This document shows positions 1-6,020 of a stretch of 36,073 nt of DNA, one piece after another. Below the pieces are notes generated by a model. It was not told where the DNA came from, ran no database searches, and saw nothing but the letters and a program-made list of their open reading frames with translations. The stretch lies in assembly GCA_964567475.1 (NCBI GenBank), contig CAZMMV010000011.1, forward strand, positions 1-36,073, read 5' to 3'. A program made the translations under genes and the position numbers. This DNA comes from CAZMMV01 sp964567475. Its GTDB lineage: Bacteria; Bacillota; Clostridia; Tissierellales; Tissierellaceae. The stretch's first letter is position 1. Each line of letters opens with the position of its first letter.

Positions 1-623
1 CTAATTGGGCCGTTGAAAATAATATATTTATAATTTCAGATGAAATATATGAAAAATTGATTTATAGTGAAAAAGGTCATGTTTCAATAGCTACAATTAA
101 TGATGATATTAAAAAATTAACAATCCTAATAAATGGAATGTCAAAAGCCTATGCTATGACTGGATGGAGAATAGGATATGCTGCAGCTCATGAAGATGTA
201 ATTAAAGTAATGAGTAACATACAAGCTCATTCTACATCTAATCCTTGCTCTATATCTCAATATGCAAGTGTTGAAGGATTATTAGGAAAACAAGATAGTG
301 TTTATGAAATGAAAAAACATTTTGCAGAAAGAAGAGACTATATGGTAGACGCTATCAATTCTATAGAAGGACTTAATTGTAAAAAACCTGAAGGTGCATT
401 TTATATAATGATGAATTTTACGGATATAAAAACTAGAACTATAAAAGGCAAAACTATTAACTCATCTTTAGATTTTAGTAATTTATTATTAGAGGATGCA
501 AACGTTGCAGTAGTTCCTGGAATAGCTTTTGGTGATGATAACTATGTAAGATTATCTTATGCAACTTCTATGGAAAATATTAAAAATGGGTTACAAAGAA
601 TTAAGGAAATATTAGAATCTTAA
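1..623 (+). CDS. Class I/II PLP-dependent aminotransferase, C-terminal part (5' end outside window)
   Basis: This is the C-terminal half of a fold-type I aminotransferase of the aspartate/aromatic aminotransferase type, which moves an amino group between an amino acid and a 2-oxo acid using pyridoxal phosphate. The frame is open from base 3 and reads IISDEIYEKLIY, the usual strand with the PLP-binding Asp and Tyr, so the TTG at 57 is internal and not a start. The PLP lysine is in SKAYAMTGWRIGY (bases about 139-177). The substrate-binding Arg is probably in DNYVRLSYA near the C-terminus. About 207 residues are present, roughly half of a usual 390-400. Substrate specificity cannot be told. It is the last gene of its transcript: a strong hairpin follows nine bases after the stop codon. 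Confidence 0.93.
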   Translation, partial: NWAVENNIFIISDEIYEKLIYSEKGHVSIATINDDIKKLTILINGMSKAYAMTGWRIGYAAAHEDVIKVMSNIQAHSTSNPCSISQYASVEGLLGKQDSVYEMKKHFAERRDYMVDAINSIEGLNCKKPEGAFYIMMNFTDIKTRTIKGKTINSSLDFSNLLLEDANVAVVPGIAFGDDNYVRLSYATSMENIKNGLQRIKEILES

Positions 624-631
624 TCTATAAT

Positions 632-672
632 AAAAAAGAGTTAACATAATAAGATTATGTTAACTCTTTTTT
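632..672 (+). terminator. Intrinsic terminator after the aminotransferase
   Basis: A perfect 19-bp inverted repeat (arms 632-650 and 654-672) with a 3-base loop, whose right arm ends in a run of T. It follows the aminotransferase stop at 621-623. It is symmetrical, so it could stop transcription from either side. Confidence 0.92.
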
Positions 673-760
673 ATTATAGGATAACTTTTAGGTAAAATAA
701 ATTTAAAGAATATATTAATAGTAAATTATGATTTATTTATTATTTAAGGAATTTTAAACT

Positions 761-794
761 AAAATATTAGATTGAAATATAGATCTAATATTTT
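761..794 (+). terminator. Hairpin with T-rich 3' side, possible second terminator
   Basis: A 12-bp perfect stem (arms 761-772 and 783-794, AAAATATTAGAT and its complement) with a 10-base loop, ending in five T. It lies about 90 bases beyond the strong terminator at 632-672, so it would serve a transcript that begins in between, or it is a back-up. The stem is almost all A-T and therefore weak. Confidence 0.45.
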
Positions 795-866
795 TGTCTA
801 CTTAAATATATAATATGAAAAAATTAAAATATATTCAAAAAAGTGTGGTCCTTATATAGATTGTAA

Positions 867-1052
867 GGAGACTTTTGCGATGCGGGCTACCATTTGTATT
901 GGAAATATATATCTTTCTGTAAAAGGCCTATAAATCCGTTTGAGGGCAAATTTGAAATTTTACATATTTTTTATGATTTTAATCAGGATTTAGATCCTAT
1001 ATACATAGATCAATTAAAATTATATGAAATAATAGATTTCTATATATGCTAA
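867..1052 (+). pseudogene. Unrecognised open frame of 61 codons without a proper start; possible gene remnant
   Basis: Between a stop at 864-866 and the stop at 1050-1052 there is an open frame with protein-like composition (aromatic-rich, e.g. HLYWKYISF, RPINPFEGKFEIL, DFNQDLDPIYIDQL). It has no ATG or GTG. A TTG at 894 has no Shine-Dalgarno sequence. The patch is somewhat richer in G and C than its surroundings. I do not recognise the family. It may be the 3' remnant of a decayed gene or chance. Confidence 0.25.
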
Positions 1053-1198
1053 TACTATAAAAGAGAAAAGATAAATTAATAAAATTATAGCAATATTAAA
1101 TATTTGACATTAAATGCAAAACACTTAACTTTAGGAAGCAAATTATAAAATTAGTATTTATAATTATAATATAGATAAATAAATTATCTCAAAATACA

Positions 1199-1227
1199 TT
1201 GAATTTTAGCTTTCAATATGATATCCT
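1199..1227 (+). promoter_or_regulatory. Putative sigma-A promoter of the XerC-like recombinase
   Basis: TTGAAT at 1199-1204 and TATCCT at 1222-1227 are separated by 17 bases. The expected start point (about 1233-1236) lies inside the left arm of the inverted repeat 1225-1268, so the repeat would overlap the -10 element and form the 5' end of the transcript. Confidence 0.45.
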
Positions 1228-1268
1228 AACAATAGTCACAAAATAGATATTTTGTGACTATTGTTAGG
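1225..1268. repeat. Perfect 21-bp inverted repeat in front of the recombinase gene
   Basis: Arms 1225-1245 and 1248-1268 are exact complements with only the two bases GA between them. The core of each arm is TAGTCACAAAAT and its complement. There is no T run after the right arm, so it is not a standard terminator. It covers the -10 of the predicted promoter and ends 27 bases before the chosen start codon. Possible roles are an operator, a 5' hairpin in the mRNA or a recombination-related site. The sequence alone does not decide. Confidence 0.85.
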
Positions 1269-1295
1269 GACAAAATAGAGAGAAAGAGGGTTATT

Positions 1296-2270
1296 ATGGA
1301 AAATATACCGATTATTTTAGAAGATTTTTTGAATTATATGGAAACTATAAAAGGAGTCTCTCCTAATACTGCTAAAGAATATTTTTATGATCTGAGAACT
1401 TTTTTTAGATTTATTAAATTAAGGCATAAATTAGTTCCTTCAGATACAGATATTAAGGAGATAGATATTTCTGATATAGATTTAGATTTGATAAGAAAAT
1501 TAAATCTTCAAGATTTGCATGGATACATATCTTATGCTGATAAAAAATTAGGAAATAATAATTTTACTAAATCTAGAAAAGTTGCTTCTATTAAGTCTTT
1601 CTTTGATTATCTTTATTCTAAGGTAAGTTTAATAGAAAAAAATCCAGCTGAAGCTTTAGAGTTTCCTAAGAAAGAAAATAGACACCCTACCTATCTTACA
1701 TTAGATGAAGCTCAACACTTATTGGATGTAGTACTAGAAAATAAGAATGAAGAATATAGAAAAAGAGATTATGCAATAGTAACCTTATTCTTAAATTGTG
1801 GTTTAAGACTTTCAGAGCTTTCTAGTATTGATGTTCATCAAATAAGAGATAATGATACCTTGTCTATTGTAGGTAAAGGAAATAAAGAAAGAACTATTTT
1901 TATAAATCAAGCTTGCGTAAGTGCTATTCAATCATACCTAAAGGTTAGACCTATCAATGCAAATGATAAGGATGCATTATTTATTAGTAAAAGAAAGAAT
2001 AGATTAAGTAATAGGGCTATTCAACACATGATCAACAGATATTTAAAAAAGGCTGGATTTGATACCTCTATATATTCTACACATAAACTAAGACACACTG
2101 CAGCTACTCTTATGTATAAATATGGCCATGTAGATATAAGAGCTTTACAAGAGATATTGGGGCATGAATCAGTTGCTACTACACAAATATATACACATAT
2201 AGACAATGAAGGATTGAGAGAAGCTATAAGCAGCAATCCGCTTTCTACAAGAAAAAGCAAAGAAGAATAA
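1296..2270 (+). CDS. xerC: Tyrosine recombinase, XerC type
   Basis: A site-specific tyrosine recombinase of 324 residues with an N-terminal SAM-like core-binding domain (about residues 5-115) and a C-terminal catalytic domain. All catalytic residues are visible: Arg171 in CGLRLSE, Lys194 in GKGNKER, His263 and Arg266 in HKLRH, His290 in LGH and the nucleophile Tyr299 in TTQIYTH. Xer proteins resolve chromosome dimers at dif, and a housekeeping role fits its place beside lexA. The frame is open to a GTG at 1254, but that GTG lies inside the inverted repeat; ATG 1296 is preceded by AGAGGG and gives the usual Xer N-terminus (ENIPIILEDFLNYM), so I start there. Its last seven codons form the left arm of a terminator hairpin. 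Confidence 0.9.
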   Translation: MENIPIILEDFLNYMETIKGVSPNTAKEYFYDLRTFFRFIKLRHKLVPSDTDIKEIDISDIDLDLIRKLNLQDLHGYISYADKKLGNNNFTKSRKVASIKSFFDYLYSKVSLIEKNPAEALEFPKKENRHPTYLTLDEAQHLLDVVLENKNEEYRKRDYAIVTLFLNCGLRLSELSSIDVHQIRDNDTLSIVGKGNKERTIFINQACVSAIQSYLKVRPINANDKDALFISKRKNRLSNRAIQHMINRYLKKAGFDTSIYSTHKLRHTAATLMYKYGHVDIRALQEILGHESVATTQIYTHIDNEGLREAISSNPLSTRKSKEE

Positions 2271-2298
2271 GTAATTTATTCTTCTTTGCTTTTTCTTG
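2248..2298. terminator. Bidirectional terminator between converging xerC and the yneA-like gene
   Basis: A perfect 23-bp stem (arms 2248-2270 and 2276-2298) with a 5-base loop. The left arm is the last coding part of xerC. The right arm runs up to five bases before the yneA-like stop codon. AT-rich flanks on both sides suit termination in both directions. Confidence 0.88.
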
Positions 2299-2302
2299 TT
2301 TC

Positions 2303-2602
2303 TTAATATATAGGTATTTTTATAATGTCTCCAGGATAAATATAATATGATGGATTTTCGTTTAACTCACTAATTTCATATATTAACTCTCTGATGTCCA
2401 TGTCTTCTACTAGGTAAATCAATGCAATGTCCCATAAGGTATCACCTTCTGCGACTTCTACTTGATAATAGTCTGTATCATAAGATAAACTATGAACTTC
2501 ATCTTTAGAAAATATAGACATTATTGTGATAGAACAAATAACTAAAACTGTAATTAGAAATAAATAAAATCTTACCTTACTAATAATTTTATACCTTTTC
2601 AT
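2303..2602 (-). CDS. yneA: YneA-like LysM protein, SOS cell division suppressor
   Basis: A small membrane-anchored protein of 99 residues: a basic N-terminus, one hydrophobic segment (about residues 12-31, FYLFLITVLVICSITIM) and a C-terminal LysM domain (about 46-98, starting YQVEVAEGDTLWDIA and ending PGDIIKIP) facing the cell wall. Size, domain order and divergent position next to lexA match YneA of Bacillus, which delays septation during DNA damage. That role is inferred by family and context. The frame opens with ATG at 2608, but GAGGTG sits one base from it; the ATG at 2602 has the correct spacing. The promoter carries a LexA-box-like site between -35 and -10, so LexA repression is expected. 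Confidence 0.82.
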   Translation of the reverse strand: MKRYKIISKVRFYLFLITVLVICSITIMSIFSKDEVHSLSYDTDYYQVEVAEGDTLWDIALIYLVEDMDIRELIYEISELNENPSYYIYPGDIIKIPIY

Positions 2603-2615
2603 TATCATACACCTC

Positions 2616-2627
2616 GCACGTTAGTTC
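2616..2627. promoter_or_regulatory. Imperfect LexA-box-like site
   Basis: GCAC-GTTA-GTTC, one change from the Gram-positive LexA pattern GAAC-N4-GTTC. It overlaps the ribosome binding region of the yneA-like gene and lies two bases from the perfect box, so it may be a secondary half-site. Confidence 0.4.
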
Positions 2628-2628
2628 T

Positions 2629-2640
2629 GAACGTTAGTTC
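2629..2640. promoter_or_regulatory. LexA box (perfect palindromic core)
   Basis: GAAC-GTTA-GTTC matches the LexA/DinR operator pattern GAAC-N4-GTTC exactly. It lies downstream of the yneA-like promoter, where bound LexA would block initiation or early elongation. Confidence 0.85.
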
Positions 2641-2648
2641 TTATTCAT

Positions 2649-2677
2649 ATGTTACACGAACATACATTCTTTGTCAA
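2649..2677 (-). promoter_or_regulatory. Sigma-A promoter of the yneA-like gene
   Basis: On the minus strand, a consensus -35 TTGACA (2672-2677) and a -10 TAACAT (2649-2654) are 17 bases apart. A LexA-like site (2658-2669) sits between the two elements. Confidence 0.75.
2658..2669. promoter_or_regulatory. LexA-box-like site inside the yneA promoter
   Basis: GAAC-ATAC-ATTC on the plus strand, GAAT-GTAT-GTTC on the minus strand: one position off the palindromic consensus. It lies between the -35 and -10 of the yneA-like promoter. Confidence 0.65.
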
Positions 2678-2695
2678 TAGCTTTTTAACAAAAAA

Positions 2696-2707
2696 GAACT
2701 TTTGTTT
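2696..2707. promoter_or_regulatory. LexA-box-like site overlapping the lexA -35
   Basis: GAAC-TTTT-GTTT fits the looser Bacillus pattern GAAC-N4-GTTY. Its last two bases are the first two of the -35 element of lexA, a position suited to autorepression. Confidence 0.55.
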
Positions 2708-2734
2708 GAATAATATTTTTTTCTATGCTATACT
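2706..2734 (+). promoter_or_regulatory. Sigma-A promoter of lexA
   Basis: -35 TTGAAT (2706-2711) and -10 TATACT (2729-2734) with a 17-base spacer, about 48 bases before the lexA start codon. Confidence 0.7.
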
Positions 2735-2781
2735 TAAAACATATAGTTTGAAGTAAATATTACTCCAAGGAGGTGTGTTTT

Positions 2782-3402
2782 ATGTATGAAGATTTAACAC
2801 AAAAACAAATTGAAATTTTATTATATATAAAGGCTGAAGTTCAAAGAAAAGGATATCCACCATCTGTTCGAGAATTATGTAAAGGTGTAAATTTAAAATC
2901 CACTTCCAGTGTTCACAATCATTTAGAAAAAATTGAAGCTAAAGGATATATTCGAAAAGATCCAACTAAACCTAGGGCAATTGAAATTTTAGATAGAAAT
3001 GATGACTTTTTATTAATTTCTAAAAAAACTATGGATGTGCCTATATTGGGCAAAGTTACTGCAGGTACTCCTATTTTAGCTGTAGAAAATATAGAAGATA
3101 CTTATCCAGTTCCTATTGAAATGGTAGAAGGTCATGATGTTTTTATGCTTAAAATTCAAGGTGAAAGCATGATCGATGCAGGTATATTAGATGGAGACTT
3201 AGTTCTTGTTCAAAAACAAAGTTCTGCTATTAATGGAGATATTGTAGTAGCATTGTTGGAAGAAGAAGAAGCTACTGTTAAAAGATTTTTTAAAGAAAAA
3301 AGTATAGTTAGATTGCAGCCAGAGAATCAAGCTATGGAACCTATTCTAACTAAAGATGTTTCAATACTTGGAAAGGTAATTGGACTTTATAGAAAGTTTT
3401 AA
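2782..3402 (+). CDS. lexA: LexA SOS-response repressor
   Basis: LexA represses DNA-damage genes and cleaves itself when RecA filaments form. The 206-residue protein has the N-terminal winged helix-turn-helix (residues 1-65, with the recognition helix around STSSVHNHLEKIEAKGYI) and a C-terminal S24 peptidase-like domain. The cleavage bond is Ala94-Gly95 in KVTAGTP; the catalytic dyad is Ser129 in QGESMID and Lys167 in ATVKRF. The frame extends upstream to a GTG, but AAGGAGGTG at 2767-2775 lies six bases before ATG 2782, and MYEDLTQKQ is a normal LexA N-terminus. It is divergent from the yneA-like gene and shares the control region with LexA-like boxes, so autoregulation is expected. Confidence 0.97.
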   Translation: MYEDLTQKQIEILLYIKAEVQRKGYPPSVRELCKGVNLKSTSSVHNHLEKIEAKGYIRKDPTKPRAIEILDRNDDFLLISKKTMDVPILGKVTAGTPILAVENIEDTYPVPIEMVEGHDVFMLKIQGESMIDAGILDGDLVLVQKQSSAINGDIVVALLEEEEATVKRFFKEKSIVRLQPENQAMEPILTKDVSILGKVIGLYRKF

Positions 3403-3416
3403 TTATTATATAACTT

Positions 3417-3468
3417 AAATAAGATATTAAAAAAGCAAGATTAATCCCGCTTTTTTAATATCTTATTT
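3417..3468. terminator. Bidirectional terminator between converging lexA and the ynbB-like gene
   Basis: A perfect 20-bp stem (arms 3417-3436 and 3449-3468) with a 12-base loop. T runs on both strands suit both genes. The right arm and loop cover the last codons of the ynbB-like gene, whose stop is at 3441-3443. Confidence 0.9.
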
Positions 3469-4754
3469 TTATCAATTAGCCCTTTTCTATATAAATTATT
3501 TAATGATTTCATTGCTCCTAGCTTACAATGTTCAAAGGTTAAGCCGCCTTGATAATAGGCAAAATAAGGGCTTCTTAGAGGTCCATCTGCACTAAGTTCA
3601 ATAGATGATCCTTCTATAAATCCTCCTGCAGCCATAATTACTTTATCATCATATCCAGGCATTTCCCAGGCTGCAGGTGTAACGTAAGAATCCACTGCAG
3701 AAGCAGCTTGTATTCCTTTACAAAATTCTACAACTCTTTCAGGACTACCTAATTGAACTGCTTGTATTATATCACTTCTAATATCATTTATATCTGGTAT
3801 AATATTAAATCCAAGTTCTTTATAAACAATACCTATCAATAGTGCACCTTTGACTGCCTCAGATACTATATGAGGTGCTAAAAACAAACCTTGCAAAGTA
3901 GGTCTAGTAGTTCCAAAAGTTAAACCACAGTCCTTACCAAGACCCGGTGCTGTCAATCTATTAGCTATCATATCAACTAAATGGGATTTTCCAACAATAT
4001 AGCCACCAGATAAAGCAATACCACCACCAGGATTTTTAATTAGAGAACCAGCCATGATATCAGCTCCAACTTCAGTAGGCTCTTTGAAGTCTAAGAATTC
4101 ACCATAACAGTTATCTATCATTATAATTATATCCTCTTTATATTCCTTAATAGATTTAATAGCATCTTCTATTTCTGTAATTGTTAAAGCTCTTCTGTCA
4201 CTATATCCAGTTGATCTTTGAATCATAAGTATTTTAGTATCATTTGAAATGTTTTTTAAAACTTCTTCCACATTAATAATATTATCTACTAGTGGTATTT
4301 CTTTATAAGTAACCCCATAGTCAATTAAAGTTCCAGAGTTATCTCCACTTACACCTATTACTTCTTGAAGGGTATCATAAGGAGTTCCAGTGATGGATAT
4401 AAGCTCATCACCAGGTCTTAGTATACCTGACAAAGTTAAACTCAAAGCATGTGTTCCTGATGCTATAGAAGGTCTTACAAGGGCAGCTTCTACATTGAAA
4501 AGTGTAGCATAAATTTCTTCTACTTTATCTCTTCCTACATCGCCATATCCATATCCAGTGGACCAATTAAAATCTGTAGATCCAAGTCTACTTTTTTGCA
4601 TAGCATTTAGTACTTTGTATTGATTATAATTTTTAATTTCATCTATTCTATTAAATTTATCTTTTATTAAAGCTTCCTTATCAATAACATATTTTATAAT
4701 TTCTTCATCTAAATCAAATTGTTTACATAATAAATTTATGGTTAACTCATTCAT
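3441..4754 (-). CDS. ynbB: YnbB-like PLP enzyme (methionine gamma-lyase family, 'aluminium resistance' family)
   Basis: A 437-residue fold-type I PLP enzyme of the family named aluminium resistance protein or methionine gamma-lyase-like (YnbB). Its true substrate is not established. Seen in it: TGYGYGDVGRD near residue 70, the PLP-phosphate region RPSIASGTHA near 95, the Asp strand IIIMIDNCYGEF near 210, and the internal aldimine Lys in GSLIKNPGGG near 240. The length is normal. The start ATG follows AAAGGTGAT. It lies downstream of hfq across a 78-base gap that contains an inverted repeat, the same gene order as hfq and ynbB in other Firmicutes. It may be the last gene of the miaB-hfq transcript or separate from it. 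Confidence 0.88.
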   Translation of the reverse strand: MNELTINLLCKQFDLDEEIIKYVIDKEALIKDKFNRIDEIKNYNQYKVLNAMQKSRLGSTDFNWSTGYGYGDVGRDKVEEIYATLFNVEAALVRPSIASGTHALSLTLSGILRPGDELISITGTPYDTLQEVIGVSGDNSGTLIDYGVTYKEIPLVDNIINVEEVLKNISNDTKILMIQRSTGYSDRRALTITEIEDAIKSIKEYKEDIIIMIDNCYGEFLDFKEPTEVGADIMAGSLIKNPGGGIALSGGYIVGKSHLVDMIANRLTAPGLGKDCGLTFGTTRPTLQGLFLAPHIVSEAVKGALLIGIVYKELGFNIIPDINDIRSDIIQAVQLGSPERVVEFCKGIQAASAVDSYVTPAAWEMPGYDDKVIMAAGGFIEGSSIELSADGPLRSPYFAYYQGGLTFEHCKLGAMKSLNNLYRKGLIDKNKILKKRD

Positions 4755-4777
4755 CTTATCACCTTTCCATTATTTAA

Positions 4778-4830
4778 TAAGATGACAATTGTTTCTGATG
4801 ATTAAAATATCAGTAACAATTGTCATCTTA
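4778..4830. repeat. Long inverted repeat between hfq and the ynbB-like gene
   Basis: Perfect 16-bp arms (4778-4793 and 4815-4830, TAAGATGACAATTGTT and its complement), extended inwards after one mismatch by CTGAT/ATCAG, with a 9-base loop. The hairpin starts three bases after the hfq stop codon. The T tract on the minus strand is poor (TTAAATAATGG), so it may be a weak terminator, an mRNA 3'-end stabiliser or an attenuator rather than a full stop. Confidence 0.75.
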
Positions 4831-4832
4831 AC

Positions 4833-5054
4833 TTAATCATTTAAATTCATTGAATTTATAGGTATAATTGTTGCCACTGCATGCTTATAGATTAATTGTT
4901 GTTTTTCTCCTGTTTGTAATATAATTGTATAATTATCAAAACCTTTTACTATTCCTTCCAGCTTATCTCCATTTAGCAAACAAATAATTGTGTCTACATT
5001 TTCTTTTCTTGCTTTATTCAAAAACATATCTTGTAAATTAACATTTTGTCTCAT
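4833..5054 (-). CDS. hfq: RNA chaperone Hfq
   Basis: Hfq is a hexameric Sm-like RNA chaperone that binds small RNAs and A/U-rich mRNA. The 73 residues contain Sm1 (about 22-50, with GDKLEGIVKGFDNYTI) and Sm2 with the hallmark YKHAVATI (56-63), followed by a short Gram-positive-style tail. NLQDMFLN near the N-terminus is the usual alpha-helix with the proximal-face Gln. The start is preceded by AGAGGGG. It lies 12 bases after miaA, the same miaA-hfq pair found from Bacillus to Escherichia, and closes the mismatch repair/tRNA modification run. Confidence 0.97.
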   Translation of the reverse strand: MRQNVNLQDMFLNKARKENVDTIICLLNGDKLEGIVKGFDNYTIILQTGEKQQLIYKHAVATIIPINSMNLND

Positions 5055-5066
5055 ATTTACCCCTCT

Positions 5067-6008
5067 TTATTGAAACGTTTTATTTTTAAAATTACAAATT
5101 ATATATTCTATCAAGCTGCTTTTATCAGAAAAATCATCAATATTTACCCAGTTAATAAACTCATTTCTTCTAAACCAAGTTAACTGTCTTTTTGCATAAT
5201 GACGTGAAGCCTTTTTTATCACTTCAATGGATTCTTCTAAACTGATTTTTCCTTCTAAATACATAATAAGTTCTTTATACCCAATTGCTTGCATTGATAT
5301 CAGTTCTTTATTATATCCCATATCTAATAAGCTTTTTACTTCATCTAAAAGACCATTATCAATCATACTGTCTACTCTAGTATTTATTCTATCATATAAG
5401 TCTTTTCTATCCATATTAAGGCCAATCATAGTAAAATTATATTCATTGTTAGGTTTTCTGAAATTATTATTATGAAGTGATCTAGGTTTACCAGTTATTT
5501 TATATATCTCTATAGCTCTTATTATTCTTTTTCTGTCATTTTTATTTATCTTTATAGAACTTTCCTCATCTATTTGTTTTAATTTATTATGCAAAAAATC
5601 ATTTCCATATTCTTCTCCAATTTCTTCAAGTTTTTCTCGTAGTTTAGGATCAGAGGGTACTTTAGTAAAATTCAAGTCGTAAATCAAGGAATTAATATAA
5701 AGACCTGTTCCGCCAACAACTATAGGAAGTTTTTCTTTGGAGTTTATTTCACTAATAAATTTTTGAGCATTTTCTTTATAGTTTGCAACTGTAAAGTCTT
5801 CATCTGGATCAATAATATCAACTAAATAATGAGGTATTTCTTGCATTTCCTCTTTTTTAATTTTAGCAGTACCTATATTCATATGTTTGTATATTTGCAT
5901 AGAATCAGCTGATATTACTTCTCCATTTAGTGATTTTGCTAATGCAATAGATACATCTGTTTTGCCAATTGCCGTTGGACCTGTAAGTATAAGTAAATTT
6001 TCTTTCAT
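5067..6008 (-). CDS. miaA: tRNA dimethylallyltransferase MiaA
   Basis: MiaA transfers a dimethylallyl group to N6 of A37 in tRNAs that read codons starting with U. The product is the substrate of MiaB, encoded three genes upstream in the same run. The 313-residue protein has the P-loop GPTAIGKT (residues 9-16), the DSMQIYKHMNIGTAK element with the catalytic Asp (about 35-49), GGTGLYIN near 98, and the C-terminal QLTWFRRN tRNA-contact region. Length is normal. RBS AAAGGATG precedes the ATG. It sits 12 bases after mutL and 12 before hfq, implying a shared mRNA. Confidence 0.96.
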   Translation of the reverse strand: MKENLLILTGPTAIGKTDVSIALAKSLNGEVISADSMQIYKHMNIGTAKIKKEEMQEIPHYLVDIIDPDEDFTVANYKENAQKFISEINSKEKLPIVVGGTGLYINSLIYDLNFTKVPSDPKLREKLEEIGEEYGNDFLHNKLKQIDEESSIKINKNDRKRIIRAIEIYKITGKPRSLHNNNFRKPNNEYNFTMIGLNMDRKDLYDRINTRVDSMIDNGLLDEVKSLLDMGYNKELISMQAIGYKELIMYLEGKISLEESIEVIKKASRHYAKRQLTWFRRNEFINWVNIDDFSDKSSLIEYIICNFKNKTFQ

Positions 6009-6020
6009 TTTATCATCCTT

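Larger units (their letters stand above)
673..1224. other. Long gap with no recognisable gene
   Basis: About 550 bases with no open frame that has both a start codon with a ribosome binding site and a recognisable product. Most of it is very AT-rich. It contains a terminator-like hairpin (761-794), a locally more GC-rich patch at about 840-960 with an imperfect hairpin (848-854 against 864-872), a 61-codon open frame without a good start (867-1052), and a promoter-like pair just before the recombinase. It could be a decayed gene, a small RNA locus or plain spacer. I cannot decide from sequence alone. Confidence 0.6.

Noticed and set aside
57..623. A complete 188-residue aminotransferase starting at TTG 57
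   Set aside because: The frame is open to the window edge and encodes the conserved SDEIYEKL strand upstream, so the gene is truncated by the window and not short.
848..872. A known small RNA or riboswitch around the GC-richer patch
   Set aside because: There is a short imperfect hairpin, but I recognise no consensus of a known riboswitch, 6S RNA, tmRNA or T-box.
1254..1295. A longer XerC start at GTG 1254
   Set aside because: The GTG lies inside the right arm of the inverted repeat with no ribosome binding site; ATG 1296 has AGAGGG upstream and the normal Xer N-terminus.
2021..2260. Minus-strand open frame inside xerC
   Set aside because: A shadow of a well-supported gene, without ribosome binding site or recognisable product. 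The same applies to the other open frames antisense to mutS, pdp, scpA, plsC, cmk and other genes.
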